Shown here: positions 37,931 through 46,433 of the stretch, one piece after another
Numbering within the stretch: the stretch's first letter is position 1
How the letters are laid out: every line of letters begins with the position of its first letter
Assembly: GCA_016710075.1 (NCBI GenBank)
Contig: JADJLO010000025.1
Coordinates: forward strand, 1 to 64,000
Direction: 5' to 3'
From: Acidobacteriota bacterium
GTDB taxonomy: Bacteria > Acidobacteriota > Blastocatellia > RBC074
DNA length: 64,000 nt
Program-made: the position numbers and the translations under genes
The notes under the pieces: generated by a model
The model's database searches: none
What the model was told of the DNA's origin: nothing
The model's input: the letters and a program-made list of their open reading frames with translations, nothing else

Positions 37931-38794
37931 ATGATTACAGGTAACTTTGACTACTTCGCGCCTTCAAATGTCGAGGAAGCTATCAAGCTCCTCAATGAAT
38001 ATGGCGACGATTGCAAGATCATTTCAGGCGGACACAGCCTGGTTCCTGTACTAAAGCTGCGGCTCGCCTCTCCGGCCGTGCTGATTGATATCGGTCGCAT
38101 CAAGGGTTTAAAGGGCATCAGTTTTGAGGGAGGCACGATTGTCATTGGGACAAACACCACGCATGCTGAAATCGCCCGATCCGCGGAACTGAAAAAACAT
38201 TGCCCACTGCTGGTCGAGACCGCCGGCCAGATCGGTGACCAGCAGGTTCGCAACAGGGGAACGATTGGAGGCAGCCTGACTCACGCCGATCCGGCTGCCG
38301 ACTGGCCCGCAGCCGTCCTTGCCCTCGACGCTGACATCATAGTAAAAGGTAAAGGGAGCGTTCGAACGATCAAGGCAACCGATTTTTTCGTCGACATCAT
38401 GACAAGCGCCGTCAAATCAAACGAGATTGTCACCGAGATACGCATCACTAAACCGGCTCAGCCACAGGCTGCGGCCTATCTCAAAGTGCCTCAGGCCGCC
38501 TCTGGATTTGCCGTCGTGGGCGTGGCCGCTCAATTGACCCTGAAAGACGGCAGGTGCGAGAAGGTCGCCATTGGCATCACCGGCCTTGGCCCCAAAGCAT
38601 ACCGTGCTTCAACCTCTGAAAATGCACTGATCGGAAATACCCTTGATGCTGCGACGATTTCAGCGGCCGCTGAAAAAGCCGACACTGAAGCAGTTGACAC
38701 CATGGAAGATATCCATGCATCCGGCGAGTTTCGCCGAAACTTGACCCGTGTTTACACAAAGCGCGCAATCATGGCCGCCATGTCGCGCGCTTGA
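37931..38794 (+). CDS. coxM: FAD-binding subunit of the molybdenum hydroxylase (CoxM-like)
   Basis: The flavin subunit, 287 residues, of the same complex. The two FAD-pyrophosphate motifs are SGGHSLVP (32-39) and TIGGSLTHADPAAD (111-124). It opens with FDYFAPSNVEEAIKLLNEYG, typical of the family, and ends with the CO-dehydrogenase flavoprotein C-terminal domain (YLKVPQAASGFAVVGVAAQL). CAGGAG precedes the ATG. It lies 76 bases after coxL. Without CoxG or maturation genes directly attached, the operon seems to end here. Confidence 0.93.
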   Translation: MITGNFDYFAPSNVEEAIKLLNEYGDDCKIISGGHSLVPVLKLRLASPAVLIDIGRIKGLKGISFEGGTIVIGTNTTHAEIARSAELKKHCPLLVETAGQIGDQQVRNRGTIGGSLTHADPAADWPAAVLALDADIIVKGKGSVRTIKATDFFVDIMTSAVKSNEIVTEIRITKPAQPQAAAYLKVPQAASGFAVVGVAAQLTLKDGRCEKVAIGITGLGPKAYRASTSENALIGNTLDAATISAAAEKADTEAVDTMEDIHASGEFRRNLTRVYTKRAIMAAMSRA

Positions 38795-38825
38795 AGCAAT
38801 CACTATTTTTATCTGATCCCCCAAA

Positions 38826-39815
38826 ATGCTAGCAGATATCGTAAAAATTCACTGCCTGACTCATCGTGCTAACTTTCCAATGTCACGCACCAGCCGGAGC
38901 GTAGTCTGTAAAGAGGGACCTGAAGAACATGTCCTGAGCAACGACTTCCCTAACACAGGTTTATGGATCTATTGCTGCAACTGCCAGACATTCATTGCCT
39001 GGGAGACCGAGAGAGCCGATGTCACGGTGCGTGAATGCCCCTTTTGTTTAAGCTCGCTCAATCCGCGACTTTACTGCTGCGATCATTGTGCGGTAACCAT
39101 GCTGGATTTCGATGATCCAACGCTCAGGAAACACCACATAGTTCTTTCCTGGGGGATGCCGCAGCCGGCCTGCCCGGGGTGTCATCAATTCCCTTCATCG
39201 ACTCCAAAGATTCATTTCTGCGTCGCGCTGCAGTCGCACCTTGCCACCGCAAGAAATGTCTGTCCTTTCTGCAAGCTGCAGCTTGAGACTATTGCGGTCG
39301 ACAATCCGCAGACGTCGTCCTTACGACTAGATGCCGCGCTTGCAGAGGCCGAAAGACGAGCTTTAAGCGCTGAAGAGTCGGCCCGCAAGGAGTCTCAATT
39401 GCGTGTCCAGGCCGAACAAAAGGCATCGGATTTCGAACGCGAACTGATCAGACCCTCCCAGGCTTTTCCCGATCCTGAGTTTGCCAGAAAACAGGAAGAG
39501 TCCTCCGCTCGTGCAGATTCGGAAGGCAGAGCCCGGGCAATGGCGGAAGTTCGCGCCCGTGAAGCTGAAGAGATGAGGTTTAAGGCCGAGGAGGCAGCAC
39601 GAAATGAAGCCGAGATGCGCGCCCAGGCTGAGAGAAAAGCCAGGGAAATTGTCGAAACTTACACCACTCGCGCCACTCAGAACTTTCAGTCAGAGAAAAC
39701 TGTTCCAGGGAAGGACCGGGTCTCCATTGCTCTTTATGCCGCGATCACGATGTTTCTTTTCCTTGCTCTGATTATGCTGATGATCACCATGTTCAGGCTC
39801 TATTACGCCTCATAA
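38826..39815 (+). CDS. Multi-zinc-ribbon, coiled-coil protein with C-terminal membrane anchor (unknown function)
   Basis: No family is recognised. The 329-residue product has three parts. The first ~155 residues contain cysteine pairs fit for zinc ribbons: Cys50/Cys53 with Cys71/Cys74 (CPFC), Cys84-Cys88 with Cys116/Cys119 (CPGCH), and Cys132 with Cys146/Cys149 (CPFC). Residues ~168-290 form a charged Ala/Glu/Arg-rich coiled coil with near-repeats of AExxARxEAEMRxQAE. Residues ~300-326 are one hydrophobic helix near the end, a tail-anchor layout with the ribbons in the cytoplasm. Start is either the ATG at 38826 or one at 38880; neither has a strong SD. It is the first of three unfamiliar genes before coxG. 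Confidence 0.75.
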   Translation: MLADIVKIHCLTHRANFPMSRTSRSVVCKEGPEEHVLSNDFPNTGLWIYCCNCQTFIAWETERADVTVRECPFCLSSLNPRLYCCDHCAVTMLDFDDPTLRKHHIVLSWGMPQPACPGCHQFPSSTPKIHFCVALQSHLATARNVCPFCKLQLETIAVDNPQTSSLRLDAALAEAERRALSAEESARKESQLRVQAEQKASDFERELIRPSQAFPDPEFARKQEESSARADSEGRARAMAEVRAREAEEMRFKAEEAARNEAEMRAQAERKAREIVETYTTRATQNFQSEKTVPGKDRVSIALYAAITMFLFLALIMLMITMFRLYYAS

Positions 39816-39883
39816 TCTTGAAATCATGAAACTTTTCCCGACATTCCGGCAGTCATCTTGACCGGCATGCAGGTGACGAAATT

Positions 39884-40402
39884 ATGATGAACTCGCGCCA
39901 TACGACATTTTTATCAATTCTTGTCCTGCTGATCCTGAGCGGCCTTCTTGCAGGGGATGACTTGACCAGGGTCTATTCCCAGGGTGGCCAGACCAGACCC
40001 CAGGGACAGGGTGTCACACCTGAAAAGAAAAAATCTCTTTCAAATATCGGCCCGGAAGATGTGTTTCCGGGTGAACAGCGTGTTCCTGAAAACCCTCGAC
40101 GTGCGCAACGTCCGGCGAAAAGAGCAGGTGACGCAGTGGTCAAACCCACGCCTGTTCCGGAAGTGAATCCTGCGGCCTCTCCGACGGCCGCCGCAACTGC
40201 GACTCCTGACGTCTCCCCGACTCCGATGCAGGCGTTGTTGACCGATAAAACATCGAACCTTGCTAAATCAAAATCTTCCACACAGGATGCGTCTGCCGCC
40301 CCGAGCTGGCTCATGCCTTTCCTGATAACTCTCACTCTGATCGTGGCCAGCGCTTTTCTTTACGTCCTCTTTAAGCTCATAGAAAAACTGCGCCAGGGAT
40401 GA
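39884..40402 (+). CDS. Pro/Ala/Thr-rich membrane protein of unknown function
   Basis: A 172-residue protein with an N-terminal signal or anchor helix (FLSILVLLILSGLLAG). A long low-complexity region rich in Pro, Thr, Ala, Lys and Arg follows (TPVPEVNPAASPTAAATATPDVSPTP), and a C-terminal helix SWLMPFLITLTLIVASAFLYVLFKL ends in a basic tail. AGGTGAC lies ahead of the ATG. The middle region is probably extracytoplasmic and disordered. It has no recognised domain. Its stop overlaps the start of the next gene (ATGA), which implies translational coupling with the Ppx/GppA-like lipoprotein. Confidence 0.75.
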   Translation: MMNSRHTTFLSILVLLILSGLLAGDDLTRVYSQGGQTRPQGQGVTPEKKKSLSNIGPEDVFPGEQRVPENPRRAQRPAKRAGDAVVKPTPVPEVNPAASPTAAATATPDVSPTPMQALLTDKTSNLAKSKSSTQDASAAPSWLMPFLITLTLIVASAFLYVLFKLIEKLRQG

Positions 40403-41578
40403 TGCCGATGTATCAAGTTTCAAGAAACCTTAAATCTCACCTTCTTCCGGTTCTGCTTTTTTTGGCTTTTTCTTGCTCAGGGCGCCGGCCAGTAAAGCAA
40501 AAGGCCGGCCGCTGTCACTCCGCCCGAAGAGATCTACGGTGGAATTGAGATTGGAGCTAAGGGAATCAAAGCCCTGGTGTTGCGGATCACGGGTGAGGAT
40601 GAGGCCTATACTGTAAAAATCATCAATGCCGAAATCATCAACACCACTCTGGTTCAGACAAAAGAGGGGAAATTCACAGCAGAAGCAATCAGAGAGACGG
40701 GACAGGTTGTTCAAAGATTCTTTCTCAGAATGCAGCAGGAATTCCGAGTCCCGGTCGGTCATATTCACATTGTTGGAAGCAGCGGACTGATTGGCGATAA
40801 CCCTCAGGACATCATCGATGAGGTCAAACGCAAGACGGGCTACAACATGACCTTTCTCGATCTGGACTCCGAAGTTCAGCTCTCGATTGCCGGAACAATC
40901 CCCAAGCGATACCGGGTGGGACAGACATGGTATGACAACCGCGGGATATCGCTTCTGGTCGACATCGGGAGCGGAAATACTAAAGGCGGCTATCAACTGA
41001 TGCGGCAGGTAGCGGTCGGACGTCCTGAATACGATTTCGTTACCTGGGGTATTCCCAAAGGCACGGTCACCTTCACGAATGACGTCAATAAAGCCGTTGG
41101 GGAAACTGCCGATTACCAGGCTTTTGCCAGAAAATCGCAGGCATTGAGCAGTGAAACTCTTCGATCTATGATCAGGACTGAAGTATCCAGAAAACCCGGC
41201 CTCTTCAACAGAAAGAAGATATACCTGTCCGGCGGCATCATCTGGGCGATTGAAACACTTCTGCATCCCGAAGACCGCAGAAGTTTCACGCCCGTAACCA
41301 CCGACGACATCAGCAATTTCTATAATCGCGCCATCAGTGATCCGGAAGGACTTCTCAATCCCGACCTTTCAACCATCCGCGATCCGAATGTCAGACAGGA
41401 AGCTGAAAGAGAAGTTGAATCGGTCCGCAACACTTTCACACCCAAAAATCTGATTGCCGGGGCCGAGTTGATCAAGGCCGCCGCGACTGAGTTAAGCTTC
41501 CCGGGCAAAAGACTGATCTTTGCCCGCTTCGGTCATCTGGCCTGGATACTCAGTTACGTACGGCTACAGGTGGAATAG
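40399..41578 (+). CDS. Ppx/GppA-like (ASKHA fold) protein with lipoprotein-type signal (frameshifted)
   Basis: Starting from ATG at 40399 or 40408, the product opens with a lipoprotein-like signal (HLLPVLLFLAFSCSG). One extra base near 40503-40510 must be removed to reach the main frame (AVTPPEEIYGGIEIGAKGIKALVLRITG). Repaired length is about 392. ASKHA-type motifs are IEIGAKGIKALVL (phosphate 1-like), VDIGSGNTKGGYQL (phosphate 2-like) and IYLSGGIIWAIE (adenosine-like); the segment IIDEVKRKTGYNMTFLDLDSEVQLSIAG resembles exopolyphosphatase/GppA. Those enzymes are usually cytoplasmic, so an exported version is odd. The Ppx relationship is by motif pattern and is moderate. It is coupled to the preceding membrane protein. 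Confidence 0.68.
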
Positions 41579-41597
41579 CGCAGCAAATCAAAGATCA

Positions 41598-42140
41598 ATG
41601 AAAGTCGAAGGCAGTTACACAATACATGCTTCCCGCGATCATGCCTGGTTGTTGCTGATCGATCCTGAAGTTATCAGCAAGTGCATTTCCGGCTGCGAAT
41701 CTCTGGAAGAGAAGGAACCGGGGATATACAACATCACACTCAAGGCTGGTGTCGGTTCGATAAAGGGAGTTTTTACCGGAACAATCAGGCTCGATAATAT
41801 CAACGAACCGGAGCATTACCGCATGATTGTGGATTGCAAGGGATCTCCGGGTTTTATCAGAGGGGAGGGTTCTCTGGACGTTATCGAGAGCGGTGATGGA
41901 ACAATTGTTAATTACGTCGGTGATGTCTCAGTGGGTGGAACACTTGCCAGCGTCGGTCAGCGAATGATTCAGGCCACTTCGAAGATGATGGCAGGCAATT
42001 TCTTCGCGGCTATCGAGGCGGAAGCCAAAGCCTGGCAGAAAGCCGAAGAGAATAACGAGCCCTACAAGGCCCCCAAACACGGCTTTTTCCGCAACACCAT
42101 TCGGCAAATCAAAAATAAAGTAACTGCTCAGCCCTACTAA
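41598..42140 (+). CDS. coxG: SRPBCC / CO dehydrogenase subunit G (CoxG) family protein
   Basis: A 180-residue protein of the CoxG/PF06240 family, which in carboxydotrophs helps recruit CO dehydrogenase to the membrane or binds a lipid quinone. Start is the ATG at 41598 (MKVEGSYTIHASRDHAWLLLIDPEVISKCISGCESL). The middle VGSIKGVFTGTIRLDNI, DVSVGGTLASVGQRMI and MAGNFFAAIEAE segments are typical. The last ~25 residues are basic (KHGFFRNTIRQIKNKV). It lies 19 bases after the Ppx-like gene and about 2.8 kb past coxM, so it may belong functionally to the cox genes although three genes intervene. Confidence 0.85.
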   Translation: MKVEGSYTIHASRDHAWLLLIDPEVISKCISGCESLEEKEPGIYNITLKAGVGSIKGVFTGTIRLDNINEPEHYRMIVDCKGSPGFIRGEGSLDVIESGDGTIVNYVGDVSVGGTLASVGQRMIQATSKMMAGNFFAAIEAEAKAWQKAEENNEPYKAPKHGFFRNTIRQIKNKVTAQPY

Positions 42141-42189
42141 TGGGACTTCGTGCCGGAAAGTTCTTACCCAACCAGCCGGATTTCGTAGA

Positions 42190-42372
42190 AATAAAAGTAT
42201 TTTTCATCGCCAAGAACGCCAAGAGAGCCAAGAACGCCAAGGATTTATAGCCTGGATTTGGCCTGACCTCTCGATTTCAGCCGGATTTAAAAGTAAATTA
42301 TCAATCACTCCTTGAATCCTCTTGGCGTTCTTGGCTCTCTTGGCGTTCTTGGCGTTGAAAAATACCTTTATT
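42190..42372. repeat. CGCCAAGAA nonamer array as a large inverted repeat
   Basis: The arm 42190-42241 contains four tandem units (CGCCAAGAA, CGCCAAGAG, AGCCAAGAA, CGCCAAG) preceded by AATAAAAGTATTTTTCAT. The arm 42321-42372 is its reverse complement over about 52 bases with two mismatches; the loop is about 79 bases. It lies between the convergent coxG and alaX genes, where it could stop transcription from both sides. Similar NGCCAAGA repeats are known to recur in diverse bacterial genomes. Confidence 0.85.
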
Positions 42373-42444
42373 CCCACTTAATCCATCAAATACTAAAGAT
42401 CTGTTACAAATAAAAGCAAGAGGTCACTACTTCCCTTTCATCCA

Positions 42445-43662
42445 TCAGAGTGCGGCTTTTATCTTCTCTCTGACACCAATGAGGGCGTTCTCGATCTCGC
42501 TGATATTGGAGCCTCCACCCTGCGCAAAATCCGGCCTGCCGCCACCCCGGCCACCGAGCAGTTCGCTGGCAAACTTAACCATTGAGTTCATGTCAAGATT
42601 GAGTCCTTCGGACCTTGCGAAGACAAGGCGCACGGCGTCAGCTTCTCTGGAAGCCAGGATTGCGATGGCTTTCGATTGTTCGGTAATCCTGTGAGCCAGC
42701 AGTTTCAACGAATCCAGATCTCTGTCGTCAAATACGGCTTGCACATATCTTGAATCCTTGATCAGTTCGGCGACATCGATCATTTTTTGCGCTTCAGCTT
42801 CGGAAGTGATGTTGACCAGTTCCCGAATTCGCCTGGCGGCCTGTTTATTCTCATCGATGATCCTGTCGATTGAGGCTCCCGCTTCTTCCCGTCCAACACT
42901 GAGTTTCTCGGAAATTGATGCTGAAATACGGTTGGCGATCCTGTAATCGCCCAGCGCTCTTACCCCGCAAACGAAATGGACTCTGGTCATTCGCTTGGCG
43001 CGCTCCCACGACCTCACAGCAATGAGTCCCACCTCTCCGGTCTGTCCGGCATGAGTCCCGCCGCACGGAGACCAGTCATAGTCGTCAATTTCCACAACCC
43101 TGACACAGTCTGATATAAAACTCTCTTTCCGGAGCGGCAAGGTGGAAGCCTCGTCCGGTGTCACCTCGTGAATTCTGATCTGCCTGTTATCGAATACGAT
43201 GGTGTTGGCAAGCTCCTCAGCACGATCGATTGACTCTGAAATCTGCGAGGGATGCGCCTCCAGGGTCAGATCGATCTCCGTCGAACGATCCGTTATCCTG
43301 AAACCCTTCGTCTCGGCTCCAAACAATCTAAAGAACGCCTGCGAAAGAATGTGTTGCCCCGTATGCTGCTGCAGCATCTCACGTCTTCTATTCCAATCAA
43401 TGCGGCATTCAATATTTTCCCCGATCGAAAAACCATGCCCGGCTCTGACCCAGTGAACGATCCGTTCACCATCGAGAGTATCGACATCCTCTACTTCCGC
43501 AGATCCAATTACTCCCAGATCGCAGGGCTGTCCTCCTCCAGTCGGATAGAATGCAGTCTGATCAAGCACCAATCCGGACTTTTCACCATGATCGATTACC
43601 TCAGCGATTTTTGCTGAAAATTCAATCAGGTGCGAATCGTACCAGTACAGCTTTCGAGTCAT
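42445..43662 (-). CDS. alaX: Alanyl-tRNA editing protein AlaX (long form with DHHA1 domain)
   Basis: A free-standing editing protein that hydrolyses Ser- or Gly-tRNA(Ala). The 405 residues begin with the AlaRS second-additional-domain core (YWYDSHLIEFSAKI, AFYPTGGGQPCDLG). The zinc site is His100 and His104 (QHTGQHILSQ) plus Cys200 and His204 (SPCGGTHAGQTGEVG). The C-terminal third is a coiled coil followed by a DHHA1 domain ending in GGRGGGRPDFAQGGG, the AlaRS glycine-rich signature. That makes it the AlaX-L type. It stands alone and is convergent to coxG. Confidence 0.93.
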   Translation of the reverse strand: MTRKLYWYDSHLIEFSAKIAEVIDHGEKSGLVLDQTAFYPTGGGQPCDLGVIGSAEVEDVDTLDGERIVHWVRAGHGFSIGENIECRIDWNRRREMLQQHTGQHILSQAFFRLFGAETKGFRITDRSTEIDLTLEAHPSQISESIDRAEELANTIVFDNRQIRIHEVTPDEASTLPLRKESFISDCVRVVEIDDYDWSPCGGTHAGQTGEVGLIAVRSWERAKRMTRVHFVCGVRALGDYRIANRISASISEKLSVGREEAGASIDRIIDENKQAARRIRELVNITSEAEAQKMIDVAELIKDSRYVQAVFDDRDLDSLKLLAHRITEQSKAIAILASREADAVRLVFARSEGLNLDMNSMVKFASELLGGRGGGRPDFAQGGGSNISEIENALIGVREKIKAAL

Positions 43663-43819
43663 ATGCAGTTTTTGTATCCCTTTTGCCTTTATCTATTGAT
43701 GTTTTATTGGAATTTGATTTTATTCCCTGCCGCCATTAGGTTCCACTTGTTTCACGATGATTTGTGCTTAATAATCAAGTTTTGGCATTGTAATCGAATT
43801 CATAATAAGCATCACTGAT

Positions 43820-45226
43820 ATGGCGAAAAAAGGAAACATACTGGTTGTCGACGACGAGGAAATAATGCGCGATGTGCTGGAGAGCATTCTCTCTCAGGAC
43901 GGCTATCGTGTCGATCTGGCGAAAACCGGTGAGGAAGGGATCTCAAAGCTGAGCGAGCGCGCATATGATGCGACCTTGCTGGATGTATCGATGCCCGGCA
44001 TCGGAGGCCTGCGAACCCTCGAGGAGATTCTCAAACTCGATCGAGAAGCCGTAGTCATCATGATTACGGCTTTTGCGACTTTCGATACGGCGATTGCCGC
44101 CTGGCAGCTTGGGGCTTTCAATTGCGTGAGAAAGCCATTTGAGAATGAGCAAATCCTGAAGACAGTTTCAGCCGGCATTGCGCGAAGGCGCGGCGATGAA
44201 GAGCGAAGGGTGCTCAGGCGGACACTGAAGACCTCGGCCGATCGCAGCCAGATAGTGGGCAACTCTGCCGCCATGCGCGAGGTTTACGATCTGATCGAGC
44301 AGGTGGCTCCGGCCCGGACTACGGTTCTCATTACCGGCGAGTCCGGAACCGGCAAAGAGGTCGTGTCGCGCGCCATACATTTTTCCAGCCCTCGCGCTCA
44401 ATCGGGGCAGTTCGTCGCAGTCAATTGCAGCAACATTCCCTCTGAATTGCTTGAGTCGGAATTATTCGGACATACACGGGGAGCCTTCACCGGAGCTGTG
44501 GCAGCCAAGAAGGGTCTGTTTGAAGTCGCTGACGGTGGGTCAATATTTCTTGACGAAATCAGCACTATCCCCCCCGAAACTCAGGCTAGGCTGCTGAGGG
44601 TCATTCAGGAGCGCGAATTCACGCCGCTGGGCGACACGCAACCTCACAGAGTCGATGTCCGAATCATTGCCGCAACCAATACAGATCTTCAACGTGCCGT
44701 AAAATCAGGCGATTTCCGTGAAGATCTCTTTTACCGGCTCAATGTCATCAACATCCACCTTCCGCCCCTGAGAAACCGCCGGGAAGATATTCTGCCTCTC
44801 GCCCAGCATTTCATCAGAAAGTATAACCTTGAAAACGAAAGGACCATGTCGGACCAACTCGCACCGGCGGTTCTGAGCACGCTCGAAAATTATCCGTGGC
44901 CCGGAAATGTGCGCGAGCTGGAAACCGCGATAGAAAGAGCCGTGATCGTTGCCAGGGGAAATGAGATCGATCTTGAATGCCTTCGTGAAGAGATACTCAG
45001 ACCCGATAGCCGGGACGGAGACTCAATGGGCACGGAAGAATCCCTTGCTTCAATTGATATCACACGGGGAATCTCTTTTTATGACGAGGTATCCAGATTT
45101 GAGATCGAATTGATCCGCAGAGCGCTCGAAATTACCGGCGGCCATCAGAGCAAGGCCGCCAAGCTTCTGGGCATGAACAATACGACGCTTAACAGCAAGA
45201 TCAAGGTTTACAACATCAAAGTCTGA
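43820..45226 (+). CDS. Sigma-54-dependent response regulator (NtrC/ZraR family)
   Basis: A 468-residue two-component regulator. The receiver has acidic residues DDEE near 11-14, phospho-acceptor Asp55 (LLDVSMPG), Thr83 and Lys105. The AAA+ domain shows Walker A GESGTGKE (173-180), the sigma-54-contact loop GAFTGA (221-226), Walker B IFLDEI (about 242-247) and the sensor segment NYPWPGNVRELE. A Fis-type helix-turn-helix closes it (GGHQSKAAKLLGMNNTTLNSKIK). It should activate sigma-54 promoters. No sensor kinase is adjacent, so it is an orphan in this window. It ends one base before the convergent gene. Confidence 0.95.
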   Translation: MAKKGNILVVDDEEIMRDVLESILSQDGYRVDLAKTGEEGISKLSERAYDATLLDVSMPGIGGLRTLEEILKLDREAVVIMITAFATFDTAIAAWQLGAFNCVRKPFENEQILKTVSAGIARRRGDEERRVLRRTLKTSADRSQIVGNSAAMREVYDLIEQVAPARTTVLITGESGTGKEVVSRAIHFSSPRAQSGQFVAVNCSNIPSELLESELFGHTRGAFTGAVAAKKGLFEVADGGSIFLDEISTIPPETQARLLRVIQEREFTPLGDTQPHRVDVRIIAATNTDLQRAVKSGDFREDLFYRLNVINIHLPPLRNRREDILPLAQHFIRKYNLENERTMSDQLAPAVLSTLENYPWPGNVRELETAIERAVIVARGNEIDLECLREEILRPDSRDGDSMGTEESLASIDITRGISFYDEVSRFEIELIRRALEITGGHQSKAAKLLGMNNTTLNSKIKVYNIKV

Positions 45227-45227
45227 G

Positions 45228-46419
45228 TCAGGGAACTGCAGGGAGTGGCCCGGGGATTGAGCGATTGAGCCTGATGTTTGATCTGCTCACGGCCCACGGC
45301 ATCCTCGCCCTGCCTCTGAAAACCGTCCGCCTCAGAACCTCAAACGCGCCGGAATCCTTCAATCCCCTGTAATACCAGACAACCACACCCGGCAGCTTTT
45401 TCTCTCTTCCCGCCTCTATCATCTTAACCAGCTCTTCTGGATTGGAGTTGGTAATATCAATGCCCGGAACAAAAGTCTCTATCGAAGGCACTGCCGCAAT
45501 CTGCCGGTTGAGTTCATCCAGATAAGTCGCGATGTCTTTCCTGTATATCTGAGGCACTGTGAAATCGAGCGCACCATCTCGCATCCAGCCCGGGTAATCC
45601 TGCGCAAAGTTGACATATGCGTATGGGTAAACACCCGGTGCATTCGAAACCAGTAAAGCCCTGTTAACCGCTTTCAATCGATTGTAGAGGGTTTTGACGA
45701 ATAGATTGATCTTATCCGCGCGCCACCTGACCCATTCTGAATTTGCGGGATCCGTAGGCGGCCCCGAGCCGTTGTGCTCGCGCTGGTAGAGGTTGATGGT
45801 ATAGTCGTCATAACCGCAATCAAGCTGGGGATAGCGCGAGCGGTCGAACTGGATTCCAATGGTTTCGTAATTCCGCCCAAGCTCCTCCATCAGGGAAATG
45901 ACGAAAGACTGAACATCCGGATGAGTATGAATCATCCAGTAAAAATAGCCTCCGGGCGCCGTGAATCTGGTCTCACCCTGTCTGGTTTTGGCGATCCAAT
46001 CAGGATGTACATCAAAGATCGGCCCGCGACCTCCCTGCCCCGGAAAATATCCGCTGTACCCTCCTATGAAACCGTATTCCACCCACGGCATTACTGCCAG
46101 TCCGAATGGCACTGGCCTCTTCAATGACCTCTTTGAGGACATCCCTCCCGGCATACCCCGGATCTGTCAGCATCCCTGTCTCTTTTTCAAATACCCTGCT
46201 CTGCCATAATGGATAACCACGCGACCAGACATTGACCAGCACAAGGTTGAAATTGGACTCCGAGAGCTGCCGCATCGTCACTCTGATTTCTTCTCTTGAA
46301 ACCAGTGAGCTGCGATCAATCCACACGCCTCGAACCTCAGCAGGATCCGCAAGCGCACAGCCTGACAAGAAGAGGAGCGCAACGATAAGCCTGCTGCAAA
46401 ATGCCGGATAAGTGCTCAT
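45228..46419 (-). CDS. DUF187 / glycosyl-hydrolase-like-10 lipoprotein (frameshifted)
   Basis: A family (PF02638, YddW-like) of putative extracytoplasmic glycoside hydrolases with a TIM-barrel fold. The start MSTYPAFCSRLIVALLFLSGCALA has a lipobox (LSGC). VRGVWIDRSSLVSREEI and FNLVLVNVWSRGYPLWQS are typical. Removing one base near 46101-46106 joins ...LKEVIEEASAI to GLAVMPWVEYGFIGGYSGYFP and restores about 396 residues. Later landmarks are GIQFDRSRYP, WRADKINLFVKTLYNRLKAV and DFTVPQIYRKD. Peptidoglycan or glycan hydrolysis is inferred only from the family. Confidence 0.82.
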
Positions 46420-46433
46420 ATGATTCGCATGAG

